DNA of 33,428 bases, taken from the IMG/VR virus record IMGVR_UViG_3300050010_000496, positions 1-33,428 of that record. One strand, written 5' to 3'. The notes under the pieces are model-generated. The model saw only the letters and a list, made by a program, of their open reading frames with translations, ran no database searches and was not told the DNA's origin. Origin of the DNA: a virus. Position numbers and translations under genes: made by a program. Positions 15,084 to 24,600 of this stretch are shown here, piece by piece; position 1 is the stretch's first letter; every line of letters starts with the position of its first letter.

Positions 15084-18000
15084 ATGGGAAGTTTTACAAA
15101 TCCGATTGTTCAAGCCATCACTACTGCGACGGGGAGACTTTCCAGCATTGTAAATGCAGGTGCGGCCCTTATCAATTCAGGACCGGCTGGCAGCACCAAT
15201 TCAATGGGTAATCCTGGTCAAGAGAACTGGTATATTCAGGCCAAGAGGAAAGTCAATAGACTGGATGTTCTCAGCGATCCGGAGGTTTCTAAACTTTACA
15301 CCAAGTCTTTGGAACAGGGTCGTCTTCTTGAAAACAGCATTGGCGATTCCATGACCTGGATTCAAGACAAGAAGTTGCAGCTTGAAGCTAGGATCCTCCA
15401 CCTGATGCACATGAATACTCTTGGAACAGATGGTCAGCTTCCGACTGCTCTTCGCAAGCCCAAGTACATCGTTGATTGCGTCAATTTCATGAAGGAAGTT
15501 CAGAAAGTGATGGGAGAGATTTCGGCTCTCGTTGCCGCTCTGCAAAAAGATCTTGCTACTTTGGTTATGATTGAGAAGAACGTCTTGGGAATGATCCAGG
15601 CAAGCCTCAATATGCTCTCTTCGCTATTGGCAAACATCTGCAATTGGGGTCTTCCTAAGCTCCCTTCGATTCCCTTCATAGTCGGGGATACGATATGGCG
15701 TTTCAATGGCTTTGGAAACGCTCTGAATCAGTTGATGGCCAAGCCCAATCTCTCCTTCAATTTCTCGTTCTCTCAGTGCAACCTTTTCCCTCAGAATCTG
15801 GACATCTTCAGCAATATTCCTACCAGCATTGCCACGGCCATTCCAAGTTCAGCTATTGGAGCCACTCCAGTTTACATTCCTCCTCTGACTGGTGTAGTTC
15901 TCCTCCCCACGGTTTCAGTCTCTGATCCAAACATTCAGGCAATCTTGGCAACTGCCAAGGATACTCCTATATTCAACTCAACATTCGATCCGTTCAATCA
16001 GATGTTAGGAAGTGTTCCGGACCCTGTCACTATTGTCAGTAACTACTTGATGCCACCCGATGTTTACCAGAAAAACATCGTGAGTATTGCCCCGGCTCTC
16101 AGAACCTTGGTTCTTCCAGTGGGAGCAACTCCCACTCCGGCCAACATCAATGCTTTGAAGGCAGCTCTTCGACTCAATGTCAACCTAGATTCCCTGGTAG
16201 ACAGTAACTTTGATCCCTACCTGACATCGGCTTGGCTCTACGAACTCAATCTCAATCGGCAATTGATAACTCAGGGACGCGGCGGTCAATGGATTGCCAA
16301 CTACCAGGCTGTCTATGACCAGTACATCCAGCCTTCGGTTGACGTTTTGACAAGTACCCCGATTCCTTGGAACAACATGAATGACCTCGGAATCAACGAT
16401 CTTCCCACGATTCCTTTGATTCCAATTTTGAAGGCTGATTCAACTCGTAACCTCGCTTGGAAATTGTCGTATGTCGAAGCAGCCATCCTTGGCTATCCCA
16501 GGACTACCACGTTTGAACAGGGTCAGGATTCCACATACGTGTCTTCGTACACCGGCTCAGACCTCGATTACAAGTCAACTCCGGTCGATATGACAGTGGT
16601 TTCTACCTACACTCTTGGAGTTGGGACAGCGGACTATCCAGTTCTCATTTCATATCCGACCAGCATGAACAATGCACTTATGGAAGTGGTGTCGACCGCC
16701 GCTACTAGCATCGCAAATAGCCCATCATGGCAATCCTCACATCCACAGTTCCGATACATTTACAACCAGTTCGCTCAGGCGGCACTGATAGACAGATACT
16801 CTCAATTCTGGAGAGAGTTCCGTTCAAATCTGTCTGCGTTCTTGACTCAGAACATCGGTCTTATTCAGGAGATTGTGAGCTATCCGGCGGCTCTTGATTC
16901 AGCCATTGATCCTTTGGGATCCAGCACGATTTACAACATAATAGAAGCCGATTTTCTGTCGAAGAATCAGAATTGGGTGCCGGGATCCATTTTGCTCTCC
17001 ATTCCAAACGAACTATTTCTATCCCAAGTCAATAATGCTACCTACATCGCACTGCAAGTCAATGGTCCATTGACAAACATCATTACTCCAGGAAGTAACA
17101 ACTCTGTTTGGGCTGTCAGTACTTCTGGCACTGGAGGAAATTACTCTGCCACGATAGACTATCCAGTTGGATCGATTGTCAGTTTTGTCAATTCAGCAAG
17201 TACAGGATGGAGTGGTGGGCTTTTTGATGCTGCAGTCTTCTTGGCACGTCCAGATATTCAGTCACAATCAATTCCTGTTCAACAAGCAATGCTTAGTACC
17301 AACCAAAGCTATGCAAGTTTGATGTCTTTCCAGAACAATTTCCAGTCGGCGGTTTCAGCAGCTGTGACAGCAGCGAACACTATGATCAGCACAGTTCAGA
17401 ATTCAGGAGCTCATGTTCTGACAACAATCGGCGAACTGGTTCCTGCTTCAGCGGGACTAGGAGGAGTTCCGGTTGTTTTTCAGACAGTGGATTACGACAA
17501 CGGTGGCTTCCTGGAAAATCCAAACACGATTATTGTCAATCAGGGTGGAAGTTACCTCGTCAGTGGAGATCTGGAATGGGGAGCCACTTCTGTTGTAGCC
17601 AATCTTGGCTATACACTCATGCTCAATGGGTCTACGGTCCTAGGCACCGAGACACTCTCCTCAGATTCACCTGATGCTCAGACTGAAGTATTCTCTTTGA
17701 CCTACAACTTCAATACAGGAGACACTCTTCAATTATTCGCGTTTTCAAGTGAGGATGTAGAAATTCAACCGGGAACTGACCTGACAATCAGCGTTGTTCC
17801 TGGTGGTGGAGCAGCAAACGATCTTCCAGTTAGCGGAGGCGGATCTTCTACAACAGATCTTGCTGCTAGGACCCTGATCGCCGATGCAGTTCTTGTCACT
17901 GGTCAGTGTGTACAAATCGACTCAAGTGGAAGAGTAACCCCGGTGCTTCCAACTATTGTGGCATATCCTCTGTCCACCACTCAGTTCAACATTCCGTATG

Positions 18001-18284
18001 TAGATGGAGTAACTTTGGCAGCAGCCGGAATAGGGGATTCAGTACAGGTGGCCACTGCTTACGGATCTGTGTACGAGATTCCTGGAATCACTCTGACACC
18101 TGGTGGAATTATCTATGTGGCAGCAAATGGGGTACTCACACAGGATTACTCGAGCGTGCTGGCGAATTGTGCTTGGACGGTTTGTGTGGGTAAAGCAGTG
18201 GCTGTGGATTCAATTTTGTTTCAGCCTCATCTTCCGTATCCGCGTTGGGATGAAGGAACATTCACAGATCCGTTGCCAGAGTGA
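15084..18284 (+). CDS. Large baseplate/fibre-type structural protein
   Basis: AAGGAAG precedes the ATG. The 1066-aa product has a helical N-terminal third (long Leu/Met/Gln-rich helices at about residues 60-190), a short NLDI motif at 236-241, and an extended Pro/Thr/Asn-rich region. Near residues 792-905 lies a jelly-roll-like stretch (GGFLENPNTIIVNQGGSYLV, then NFNTGDTLQLFAF) that resembles C1q/TNF-type domains of phage receptor-binding proteins. After a GGGS linker, the last 125 residues form another beta domain ending in PYPRWDEGTFTDPLPE. The order hub, spike, this gene, fibres suggests a baseplate arm or fibre attachment protein exposed at the tail tip. The exact family is not recognised. 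A 21-bp stretch around the NLDI codons is identical to part of the hub gene. Confidence 0.6.
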   Translation: MGSFTNPIVQAITTATGRLSSIVNAGAALINSGPAGSTNSMGNPGQENWYIQAKRKVNRLDVLSDPEVSKLYTKSLEQGRLLENSIGDSMTWIQDKKLQLEARILHLMHMNTLGTDGQLPTALRKPKYIVDCVNFMKEVQKVMGEISALVAALQKDLATLVMIEKNVLGMIQASLNMLSSLLANICNWGLPKLPSIPFIVGDTIWRFNGFGNALNQLMAKPNLSFNFSFSQCNLFPQNLDIFSNIPTSIATAIPSSAIGATPVYIPPLTGVVLLPTVSVSDPNIQAILATAKDTPIFNSTFDPFNQMLGSVPDPVTIVSNYLMPPDVYQKNIVSIAPALRTLVLPVGATPTPANINALKAALRLNVNLDSLVDSNFDPYLTSAWLYELNLNRQLITQGRGGQWIANYQAVYDQYIQPSVDVLTSTPIPWNNMNDLGINDLPTIPLIPILKADSTRNLAWKLSYVEAAILGYPRTTTFEQGQDSTYVSSYTGSDLDYKSTPVDMTVVSTYTLGVGTADYPVLISYPTSMNNALMEVVSTAATSIANSPSWQSSHPQFRYIYNQFAQAALIDRYSQFWREFRSNLSAFLTQNIGLIQEIVSYPAALDSAIDPLGSSTIYNIIEADFLSKNQNWVPGSILLSIPNELFLSQVNNATYIALQVNGPLTNIITPGSNNSVWAVSTSGTGGNYSATIDYPVGSIVSFVNSASTGWSGGLFDAAVFLARPDIQSQSIPVQQAMLSTNQSYASLMSFQNNFQSAVSAAVTAANTMISTVQNSGAHVLTTIGELVPASAGLGGVPVVFQTVDYDNGGFLENPNTIIVNQGGSYLVSGDLEWGATSVVANLGYTLMLNGSTVLGTETLSSDSPDAQTEVFSLTYNFNTGDTLQLFAFSSEDVEIQPGTDLTISVVPGGGAANDLPVSGGGSSTTDLAARTLIADAVLVTGQCVQIDSSGRVTPVLPTIVAYPLSTTQFNIPYVDGVTLAAAGIGDSVQVATAYGSVYEIPGITLTPGGIIYVAANGVLTQDYSSVLANCAWTVCVGKAVAVDSILFQPHLPYPRWDEGTFTDPLPE
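15787..15807 (+). repeat. 21-bp dispersed repeat, copy in the 1066-aa baseplate gene
   Basis: Identical to 10050-10070 and encodes PQNLDI at residues 236-241, followed by FSNIPT, which resembles the FGNTPT of the hub repeats. Confidence 0.8.
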
Positions 18285-18291
18285 GGAATAA

Positions 18292-18648
18292 ATGCAATTT
18301 CGTCGTGGTCTTAAGACTGGTCTTCCGGGAACGGCTCTACCTGGCCAGCCATTACTGACCTCGGACACACATGAGTTGTATATTGGGAATGAAGATACCT
18401 CAATCACGGCTCTTCAGATTGATGTTTCCAATGTTATTGGTGGAGGAGGTGGTAGCTCATTTCTTTATGTTCAGGGAGTTCCGTCGGCCACTTGGGTAAT
18501 CGTTCATGATCTGAATGCATATCCGACTATCGTAGTCATTGATAGTAGTGGTGCTCAGGTGTTCGGTGGTGTCAGTTACGACACCATGAATCAGGTTACT
18601 CTAACCTTCTCAGGAGGGTTTTCAGGAATTGCTTCACTCATGTCATAG
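18292..18648 (+). CDS. Small tail-fibre-type protein
   Basis: GAGGAA lies shortly before the ATG. The 118-aa protein begins with a segment (FRRGLKTGLPGTALPGQPLL, followed by LYIGNED) typical of the short N-terminal modules of phage fibre and adhesin proteins. A glycine linker (GGGGGSS) follows, then a beta domain opening with WVIVHDLNAYPTIVVIDSSG. The same kind of C-terminal domain ends the next two gene products. It probably belongs to the fibre or adhesin assembly at the baseplate, as an adaptor or short tip. It lies 7 bases after the preceding gene and 9 before the next, within one operon. Confidence 0.6.
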   Translation: MQFRRGLKTGLPGTALPGQPLLTSDTHELYIGNEDTSITALQIDVSNVIGGGGGSSFLYVQGVPSATWVIVHDLNAYPTIVVIDSSGAQVFGGVSYDTMNQVTLTFSGGFSGIASLMS

Positions 18649-18657
18649 GGAGAATTC

Positions 18658-20796
18658 ATGTCAATTCCATTTCTACAAGCGATCAATCTCAGCCAGAACG
18701 AACTTCAAAATGCAAGAATACAGAATCTGGCATCAGATCCTGGTTCTCCTGTAGTTGGGCAGATTTGGTACAACACTACAACTGGCGTTCTGAAGTATTA
18801 TGATGGCGCAATCCGTGTCTTCGCTGGACTACAGAACAAACTTACAGACTTTGTTGCTCCGACTAGCTCCATTAGCATGGGCAGCCAGCTTGTGCAAAAT
18901 GTGGCCACTCCTGTCAGCAGTACAGACGCTGCCAATAAAGCCTATGTGGACAATGTGGCACTTGGGCTGGATGTAAAAGCCAGTGTCAAGTGTGCCACGA
19001 CAGCATCTGGAACGTTGGCTTCCTCCTTCGCCAACGGTCAGTTAGTTGATGGCATTACTTTGGTCACTGGAGACAGGATTCTCATCAAGAATCAGGCGTC
19101 TCCGTCTGATAATGGCATTTACACTGTCAGTGCTTCAGGAGCTCCAACACGTTCAACAGATTGCAATTCTACTACAAACTATCTAACTGGATCGTTTACC
19201 TTTATTGAAGAAGGTACTGTTAATGCCGGAGCTTCTTACGTTGTCCAGACCCAGGGAACAATTACGCCAGGAGTAACTTCTGTAAGCTGGGTTCAGTTTT
19301 CTGGAGGAGCATCTTCGTCTGCTACCAATTTGGCAGGTGGTTCGGCTAACGCAATTATCTACCAATCAGCAGCAAGCACCACAAACTTCCTAGCTGGTAA
19401 CACGGCAGCAACTGATCAGGTGCTGGTATCTCATGGCACAGGATCAGCCGCAAATGCTCCAACTTTGACTAACGCTCCTGCCTTGTCTGCCGCAAACATG
19501 ACAAGTTTCCCCACAGTTTCCAACGCTACCAGCGCGGTGAACTTCTCAGGATCTTTGAGTGGGGATGTGACAGGCACCCAGGGTGCAACTTCAGTTGTTA
19601 AGGTGAACGGCCTGGCAATTCCGGTCAGCGCGGCCTTACTGGCTTCTAACAGCAGCAGTCAGTTGACAGCAGTTACAACGGTACCAACAGGCACGATGCC
19701 TGCTCTGACTGGTGACGTAACCAGCACTTCTGGTACGGTGGCCACCACCGTTGTCAAGATCAACGGTGTTAGCATGGCTGGTCTAGCCACAGGTATCCTG
19801 AAGAATACGACAGGTACGGGAGTTCCATCAATTGCCTCGGCTGGAACCGACTATGTTGTTCCTTCTGGTAGCATCACTGGTTCATCCGGATCATTCACAG
19901 GTTCTCTAGTTGGAGACGTGACTGGCACTCAGGGTGCTACATCCGTAGCCAAGATCAACGGCGTTACATTGCCGACATTGGCAGCCGCAACTGGAATTCT
20001 CTATGACACAGCCGGTGTGCTATCTCTAGCTGCCACACTTCCTACTGCCGCAGAACCGGCCCACACAGGAGATGTTACAAACACGGCTGGTTCTTTGGGA
20101 ATGACAGTAAAGGGTATCAATGGTACTCTCTTGAGTGGATTGGCATCCGGATTGCTGTACAATACAACTACTACAGGTGTTCCGACCATTGCCACAGCGG
20201 CACAGGTCGTTGCTGTAATCAGCACTACTGCAGTAGCAAACGCGACAGCTGCAGTAAGTGCAACCACCGCGACCAATTTGGCAGGAACCACTTCTTTTGC
20301 TGTTCCCTATCAGTCAGGATCAGCAACTACAGGCTATGTTTCACCCAACACAACTGGGTCGACTGATGCTGTTCTGACTTCCACGTCTACTTCAGGTGTT
20401 GCAGCAGCACCTACGTTCAAGAATGCTCCTGCTCTATCTGCTGCTAACATGACCAGCTTTCCTACTCTAAACCAGAGCACTTCTGGTACTGCTGCAGGTT
20501 TGTCTGTTACTTTGGCGGTAGGATCTGGTGGTACAAACGCAACTACTGCAGCTGGTGCGCGTACCAACCTAGGAGCTACAGGAAAGTATGCGGCAACTTT
20601 TGGTGATGGATCAACTACAAGCTATGTCATCACTCACAGTCTAGGAACAAACGATGTTATCGTCGGAGTGTACTACGTCGCAACTCCCTTCCAGGTAGTG
20701 CAGTGCGAGGTACAGCTTACAAGTACCAATACCATCACCTTGGTGTTTGCCGTGGCCCCAGCCTCAAATTCACTGCGTGTAGTTGTGATTGGATAA
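18658..20796 (+). CDS. Tail fibre protein with GDVT repeats
   Basis: GGGAGA lies 5 bases before the ATG. The 712-aa product starts with a fibre-type N-terminus (NARIQNLASDPGSPVVGQIW, then YDGAIRVFAG). Near residue 92 it has the DAANKAYVDN motif common in phage fibres, followed by a domain at about 105-220 (DNGIYTVSASGAP). From about residue 300 come four repeats starting GDVT and containing K(I/V/G)NG, separated by Ala/Thr/Ser-rich linkers and two copies of NAPALSAANMTSFPT. It ends in a small beta domain (YVITHSLGTNDVIVGVYY). The composition (Ala, Thr, Ser, Gly, few charges) and repeats fit a long trimeric fibre that recognises the host surface. No chaperone gene of a known type follows; the next ORF is a short fibre-tip-like protein. 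Confidence 0.75.
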   Translation: MSIPFLQAINLSQNELQNARIQNLASDPGSPVVGQIWYNTTTGVLKYYDGAIRVFAGLQNKLTDFVAPTSSISMGSQLVQNVATPVSSTDAANKAYVDNVALGLDVKASVKCATTASGTLASSFANGQLVDGITLVTGDRILIKNQASPSDNGIYTVSASGAPTRSTDCNSTTNYLTGSFTFIEEGTVNAGASYVVQTQGTITPGVTSVSWVQFSGGASSSATNLAGGSANAIIYQSAASTTNFLAGNTAATDQVLVSHGTGSAANAPTLTNAPALSAANMTSFPTVSNATSAVNFSGSLSGDVTGTQGATSVVKVNGLAIPVSAALLASNSSSQLTAVTTVPTGTMPALTGDVTSTSGTVATTVVKINGVSMAGLATGILKNTTGTGVPSIASAGTDYVVPSGSITGSSGSFTGSLVGDVTGTQGATSVAKINGVTLPTLAAATGILYDTAGVLSLAATLPTAAEPAHTGDVTNTAGSLGMTVKGINGTLLSGLASGLLYNTTTTGVPTIATAAQVVAVISTTAVANATAAVSATTATNLAGTTSFAVPYQSGSATTGYVSPNTTGSTDAVLTSTSTSGVAAAPTFKNAPALSAANMTSFPTLNQSTSGTAAGLSVTLAVGSGGTNATTAAGARTNLGATGKYAATFGDGSTTSYVITHSLGTNDVIVGVYYVATPFQVVQCEVQLTSTNTITLVFAVAPASNSLRVVVIG
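19561..20200 (+). repeat. Four diverged GDVT repeats inside the fibre gene
   Basis: Units begin at about 19561, 19711, 19912 and 20068. Each encodes GDVT, then an NG-containing strand and, in most, a short (G)ILxNTTGTGVPSIA-like segment. They are diverged at DNA level but clear in protein. Confidence 0.7.
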
Positions 20797-20799
20797 GCG

Positions 20800-21075
20800 A
20801 TGATTCCAGTTCTTCAAACGATGAACGCTCCCGGATATGATATCGCTGGAACTAGCGCTATTTTGAAAGTAACAAATGTTACGATTTCTTCCTCCACTGT
20901 AGGAACTTTTACTCTAGCTCATGGACTTCCTAAAATACCCATATCAGTCAATATTCAAATGACTTCTGGAGGCTTAATCTGGTTTCAATCAGGAACACTA
21001 TTTGATGCAACGAATTTGTACCTTGTGGCTTCAGATTCAGGACTTTCAGCTACGCTCGCTTGTTTTACCTACTGA
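20800..21075 (+). CDS. Short fibre-tip-like protein
   Basis: A 91-aa ORF that starts 3 bases after the fibre stop. The ribosome binding site is weak (GGAT), so expression may depend on translational coupling to the fibre gene. The sequence is beta-rich, and its second half (FTLAHGLPKIPISVNIQMTS) has the same layout as the C-terminal domains of the 118-aa and 712-aa proteins: a strand, H-x-L, a turn, then two long strands. It may be a separate fibre tip, a paralogous adhesin subunit, or a duplicated remnant of the fibre end. I cannot tell which. No membrane or signal sequence is present. Confidence 0.55.
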   Translation: MIPVLQTMNAPGYDIAGTSAILKVTNVTISSSTVGTFTLAHGLPKIPISVNIQMTSGGLIWFQSGTLFDATNLYLVASDSGLSATLACFTY

Positions 21076-21083
21076 GGAGTATC

Positions 21084-21500
21084 ATGAGATACGAGTTTCA
21101 ATGCGTTGATTGCAACACGATCCAAGAGATAGTCCATCCGATGTCCAAGGCTAACTCGCAATTCTTTGAAGATCGTGTCTGTCCAAAGTGTGGAGGAGTT
21201 GCCAAGCATAAACTAGGAGCACCATCAATTCTTACCTCTACGACGTCAGCCAATCAGTCCATCGATGTTGTGATTGGTAGAGATGCCAATGCCAGGTGGG
21301 ACGATATTCATAGAAGACAAGAACTTCGCGAGAAGGTCCGTACGGAATCCAAGACCCAGGGCCTCTCGTTTGTTGGTAGGAATGAGTTCCAACCTTTGTC
21401 TGATACAAAGAAGACGATCCGAACTGATGCCAATAAACGACTACAGACTAAAGGATACGAGAGCCTCTCTGAAAGTGATGCTCGTCTCATAAAGCGATAG
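21084..21500 (+). CDS. FmdB-type zinc ribbon protein
   Basis: GAGGAG lies shortly before the ATG at 21084, and this start gives the usual family opening MRYEFQCVDC; an in-frame start at 21060 lacks support. The 138-aa protein has one N-terminal zinc ribbon with C7-x2-C10 and C33-x2-C36 (CPKCGG). This layout fits small FmdB-family regulatory-type proteins found widely in bacteria and phages, whose exact role is not settled. The remaining 100 residues are charged, helical and unlike anything I know. The position, directly before the hairpin and the sheath gene, would suit a late transcription or assembly factor, but this is inference only. Confidence 0.7.
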   Translation: MRYEFQCVDCNTIQEIVHPMSKANSQFFEDRVCPKCGGVAKHKLGAPSILTSTTSANQSIDVVIGRDANARWDDIHRRQELREKVRTESKTQGLSFVGRNEFQPLSDTKKTIRTDANKRLQTKGYESLSESDARLIKR

Positions 21501-21501
21501 T

Positions 21502-21555
21502 GGAATTCTCTTTTTGATTGTTGAGAAAGGATATCAAAACCAAAAAGAGAATTCC
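21502..21555 (+). terminator. Perfect 15-bp inverted repeat before the sheath gene
   Basis: Arms 21502-21516 and 21541-21555 are exact reverse complements (GGAATTCTCTTTTTG and its complement) around a 24-base loop, followed by TTTGTTCTTT. It begins two bases after the zinc ribbon stop and ends 51 bases before the sheath start. It could be a weak terminator or attenuator, or an RNA processing or stabilising hairpin for the sheath transcript. The stem is AT-rich and the loop long, so termination is not certain. Confidence 0.55.
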
Positions 21556-21606
21556 TTTGTTCTTTATAGAGACGCTAAGCAACCCTAGTCTTCAGGGAGA
21601 TTTCAA

Positions 21607-24600
21607 ATGGCATTGTTCAGCAGCTACGCTCCTCCGGGCACATATACTGACGTCAATATCATCAGCCCAGGCACTCCGCTTTTCGGCACGGCTCGTGTTC
21701 CGGTGCTCATCGGAGAAGGTGTTCAGTCTTTCACCTATTCCGATGTCGAAATTCCTCGCGGGTCTGTGGCTGGTGGCAATGAGTCGGTGGTTGGTGAGGA
21801 TATCTCGTCTCAGGCCAATGGAATCACCACTGTATTCCAGCTTTCCTATTACCCAGTTGTGATTGGCGACGGAACTGACACAGTTTCCAGTAACCCTGCC
21901 GACATCACTGTCACGGCCAACGGAATCCAGTGTGCAGTTGCTGCTTTGAACGGCACTCTTGGCCAGTTCACCTGCTACGAGATCCCTGCCGGCGCAGATG
22001 TGGTAGTAAACTACTCCTTCGACCGCACCGACACTTTCATCACCAACGAGAATCTGACCAACCAGATTCCCACCTTCGCTTCCCTGACTCTCCAGACTCT
22101 CGCTCTGTCTCTTTCGGTTCCTGGAGCAACGGGCAATCAGGTGAACCTGGCTTTCACTCTGCTTCCCATAGATAGTTCAATTGCTGGAAATCGCACCTCT
22201 GGAACCTTCACGGTTGGAGAGACAGCAACTCAAGGAACTTCACTGGCAACTGGCGTTGTCGTCAGCTGCACGGCAACTTCCCTGGTTCTTCAAACTGTTA
22301 CGGGAACACCAGATGGTACTGTCGGTCACACCTGGGTGGGTGGCACCAGCGCCGCGATTTTCGCTCCTTCAGCAGTCCCTGTCGCGATCTTGAACGGCAT
22401 AGCTGATGTAGCAGCGGTTACGGTCAATGGCAATGCAGTGAGCGTGGAACTCCGGAACGTGGATAACACAGTTCGCACCGTGGGCAAGGTGGCTTCTCTG
22501 CTCAATGGAGTTCTAACGCTGTCGGCAGGATACATTTCGGTCGCCTCCACGTCTTCTTCAGCGGCAACGGCGGTCGCTCCTACTTCTTTCCAAGGTGGAA
22601 CAGGCCAGAGCACCAACATAACCTTCTCGGTGGCTCACCTTCCCATCACTGATGGAGCGAATGCCGGAACTGCAACCACCAATCCTTCCGATGTGAAGGT
22701 TTTGGTGAATGGCACCCCGGTTACGGTCACAGCAGTCAATGGAGCAGCTGGACAATTCACTCTGGCGACTGGAGTTCCTGCCACTGCTGCCAGCCTGGAA
22801 GTCAGCTACTACACCAACACTTACCAGAGAACTTTCGACGTTATTCCTTCTCCGAATGTTAGTTCGATCATTGAAGTGGGTCTTGGTCCTGACAGATCTG
22901 ATTATATTCAGGGAATTGACTATGTCCTCAGCGGCAACACCATCTCCTGGGGAGCAGCGGTCAGCACGGCACAGGGAGCAGTGATTGGCACAACCGCTCC
23001 CTTCAACGGTCTCTACATCATCACTTCCTTGAAGGATGACCATGCATATCTTCGTCAGGCCACCGGCGGAGTGAGCAACAGTGTTAACCTGAGCTTCACT
23101 CTGGCTGACGTCCCGGTTGATGGAACTGGACTGGGTAATCCGACCAACGATCCCACCTTGATCAAGGTATATGTGGGACAGGATCCAATCACGGCTTTCA
23201 ACGCGGGAACTGTGACGGTTTCAAGTCTTCGTGGAGATTCGGCGACGGTGGTTCTCAAGAATCCTCCTGCGTTTGGTTCTTTTGTGTATGCTTCCTACTA
23301 TCGCTCCGTGCTGGAAGATCACACCCTTTCTCTGACGGCCACGAATCCGTCCATCAGTGGGTATACTATCACCGATGAGAATGGTATTGTGGTTCCGACG
23401 GCAATTGTGACTGGTTGCATGACGGCTGGGGGAACTGTTTCAGCTTCTCCAAACAACACGATTGCTTGGCCCTACAAGTTCTCTGACCTCAAGGCAGCGA
23501 TCGAGGGTCCGAACGAAATCGTTACAGTCACCTTCCAGAATGACGATCTTTTTGGAACTCTGACTTCTGGAATTCAGGCTTCTGTTGTGACCCAGGCAAC
23601 ATTCTTGACATTGCAGGCCACGAAGGTCGGCGTCAACACTACCACCAACGTCACTTTTGTGGCGGGCGCGGCGGTTGCAGACAGCCTTGCTCTTACGGCG
23701 GTTGGAGAAGCAATCTCAGTGAACATCACTGCAGTTTCCGGTGTTCGCACTCTGGGAGACATTCTCTCCATCTTCGACATCTATCCAGTTTCAACTCCTT
23801 TGGCCGGTGTCATTCTTGCCTCTGTAACTTCTGGACACTCTGCAACTCTAGCGGTAGCAAGTGGCCCGACTGCTTTCAGTGGAGGCACGGTACCCACTGG
23901 AACCAATCCGTATGCAGATCGCTTCATCGTGACTTCTTCACTTAGTGGTGGATCAGCTGGTGTTGGATACCTGGGACAGACCTATGTCGACGCTGTAACA
24001 GGACTGAAGTTCACTATCGTTCCAAATACCCTTGCTGCTCTCAGTTATGGTTGGTCAACCACTCCAGGTCTCTACACCTGGGTTGGTGGTTCCACGTTAG
24101 GAACCGGAGGTGACACAATCACCATCACGGTGTCCAATACAGGAACCCGCTATGCTTCACAGACTCCCACCATCGACATTCCGGGTGTCTGGACTGAAGT
24201 CGAGCAGTTCTTCAATGTGGGCACCGGCAACACGGCAGTTGTTGAAACCTTCAATGGGTCAGGCAATGGACCTTCGGTGGGTGAGTACTACTACATCACC
24301 TACACGGTCGCAAAGCAGGCCAGTGACTACGCTCTGAAGTTGTACACCAGCGCGGCGGATGCCTATGCAGCATACGGACAGCCTTCTGCTATCAACCGTC
24401 TGTCCTTGGGTATCTATCTCGCGACTCTCAATGGTGCTCAGACCTTTGGTTGCATCCAGGTCCCACAGCAGACCAATTCAAACCTGGCTGCGGATTCCGA
24501 GTACATCGCGGCTTTGCAGACTTTGACCACGAACCTGCCAGGAAGTGATTCCAAGGTTAATGTGATCGTGCCTCTCAGCACTTCGCTTACAGTACAGCAG

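Noticed and set aside
21541-21575. TATAGA as a -10 box for the sheath gene
   Set aside because: The -35 region at the right distance is AAAAAG; support is too weak. No T4-type late promoter (TATAAATA) was found either.
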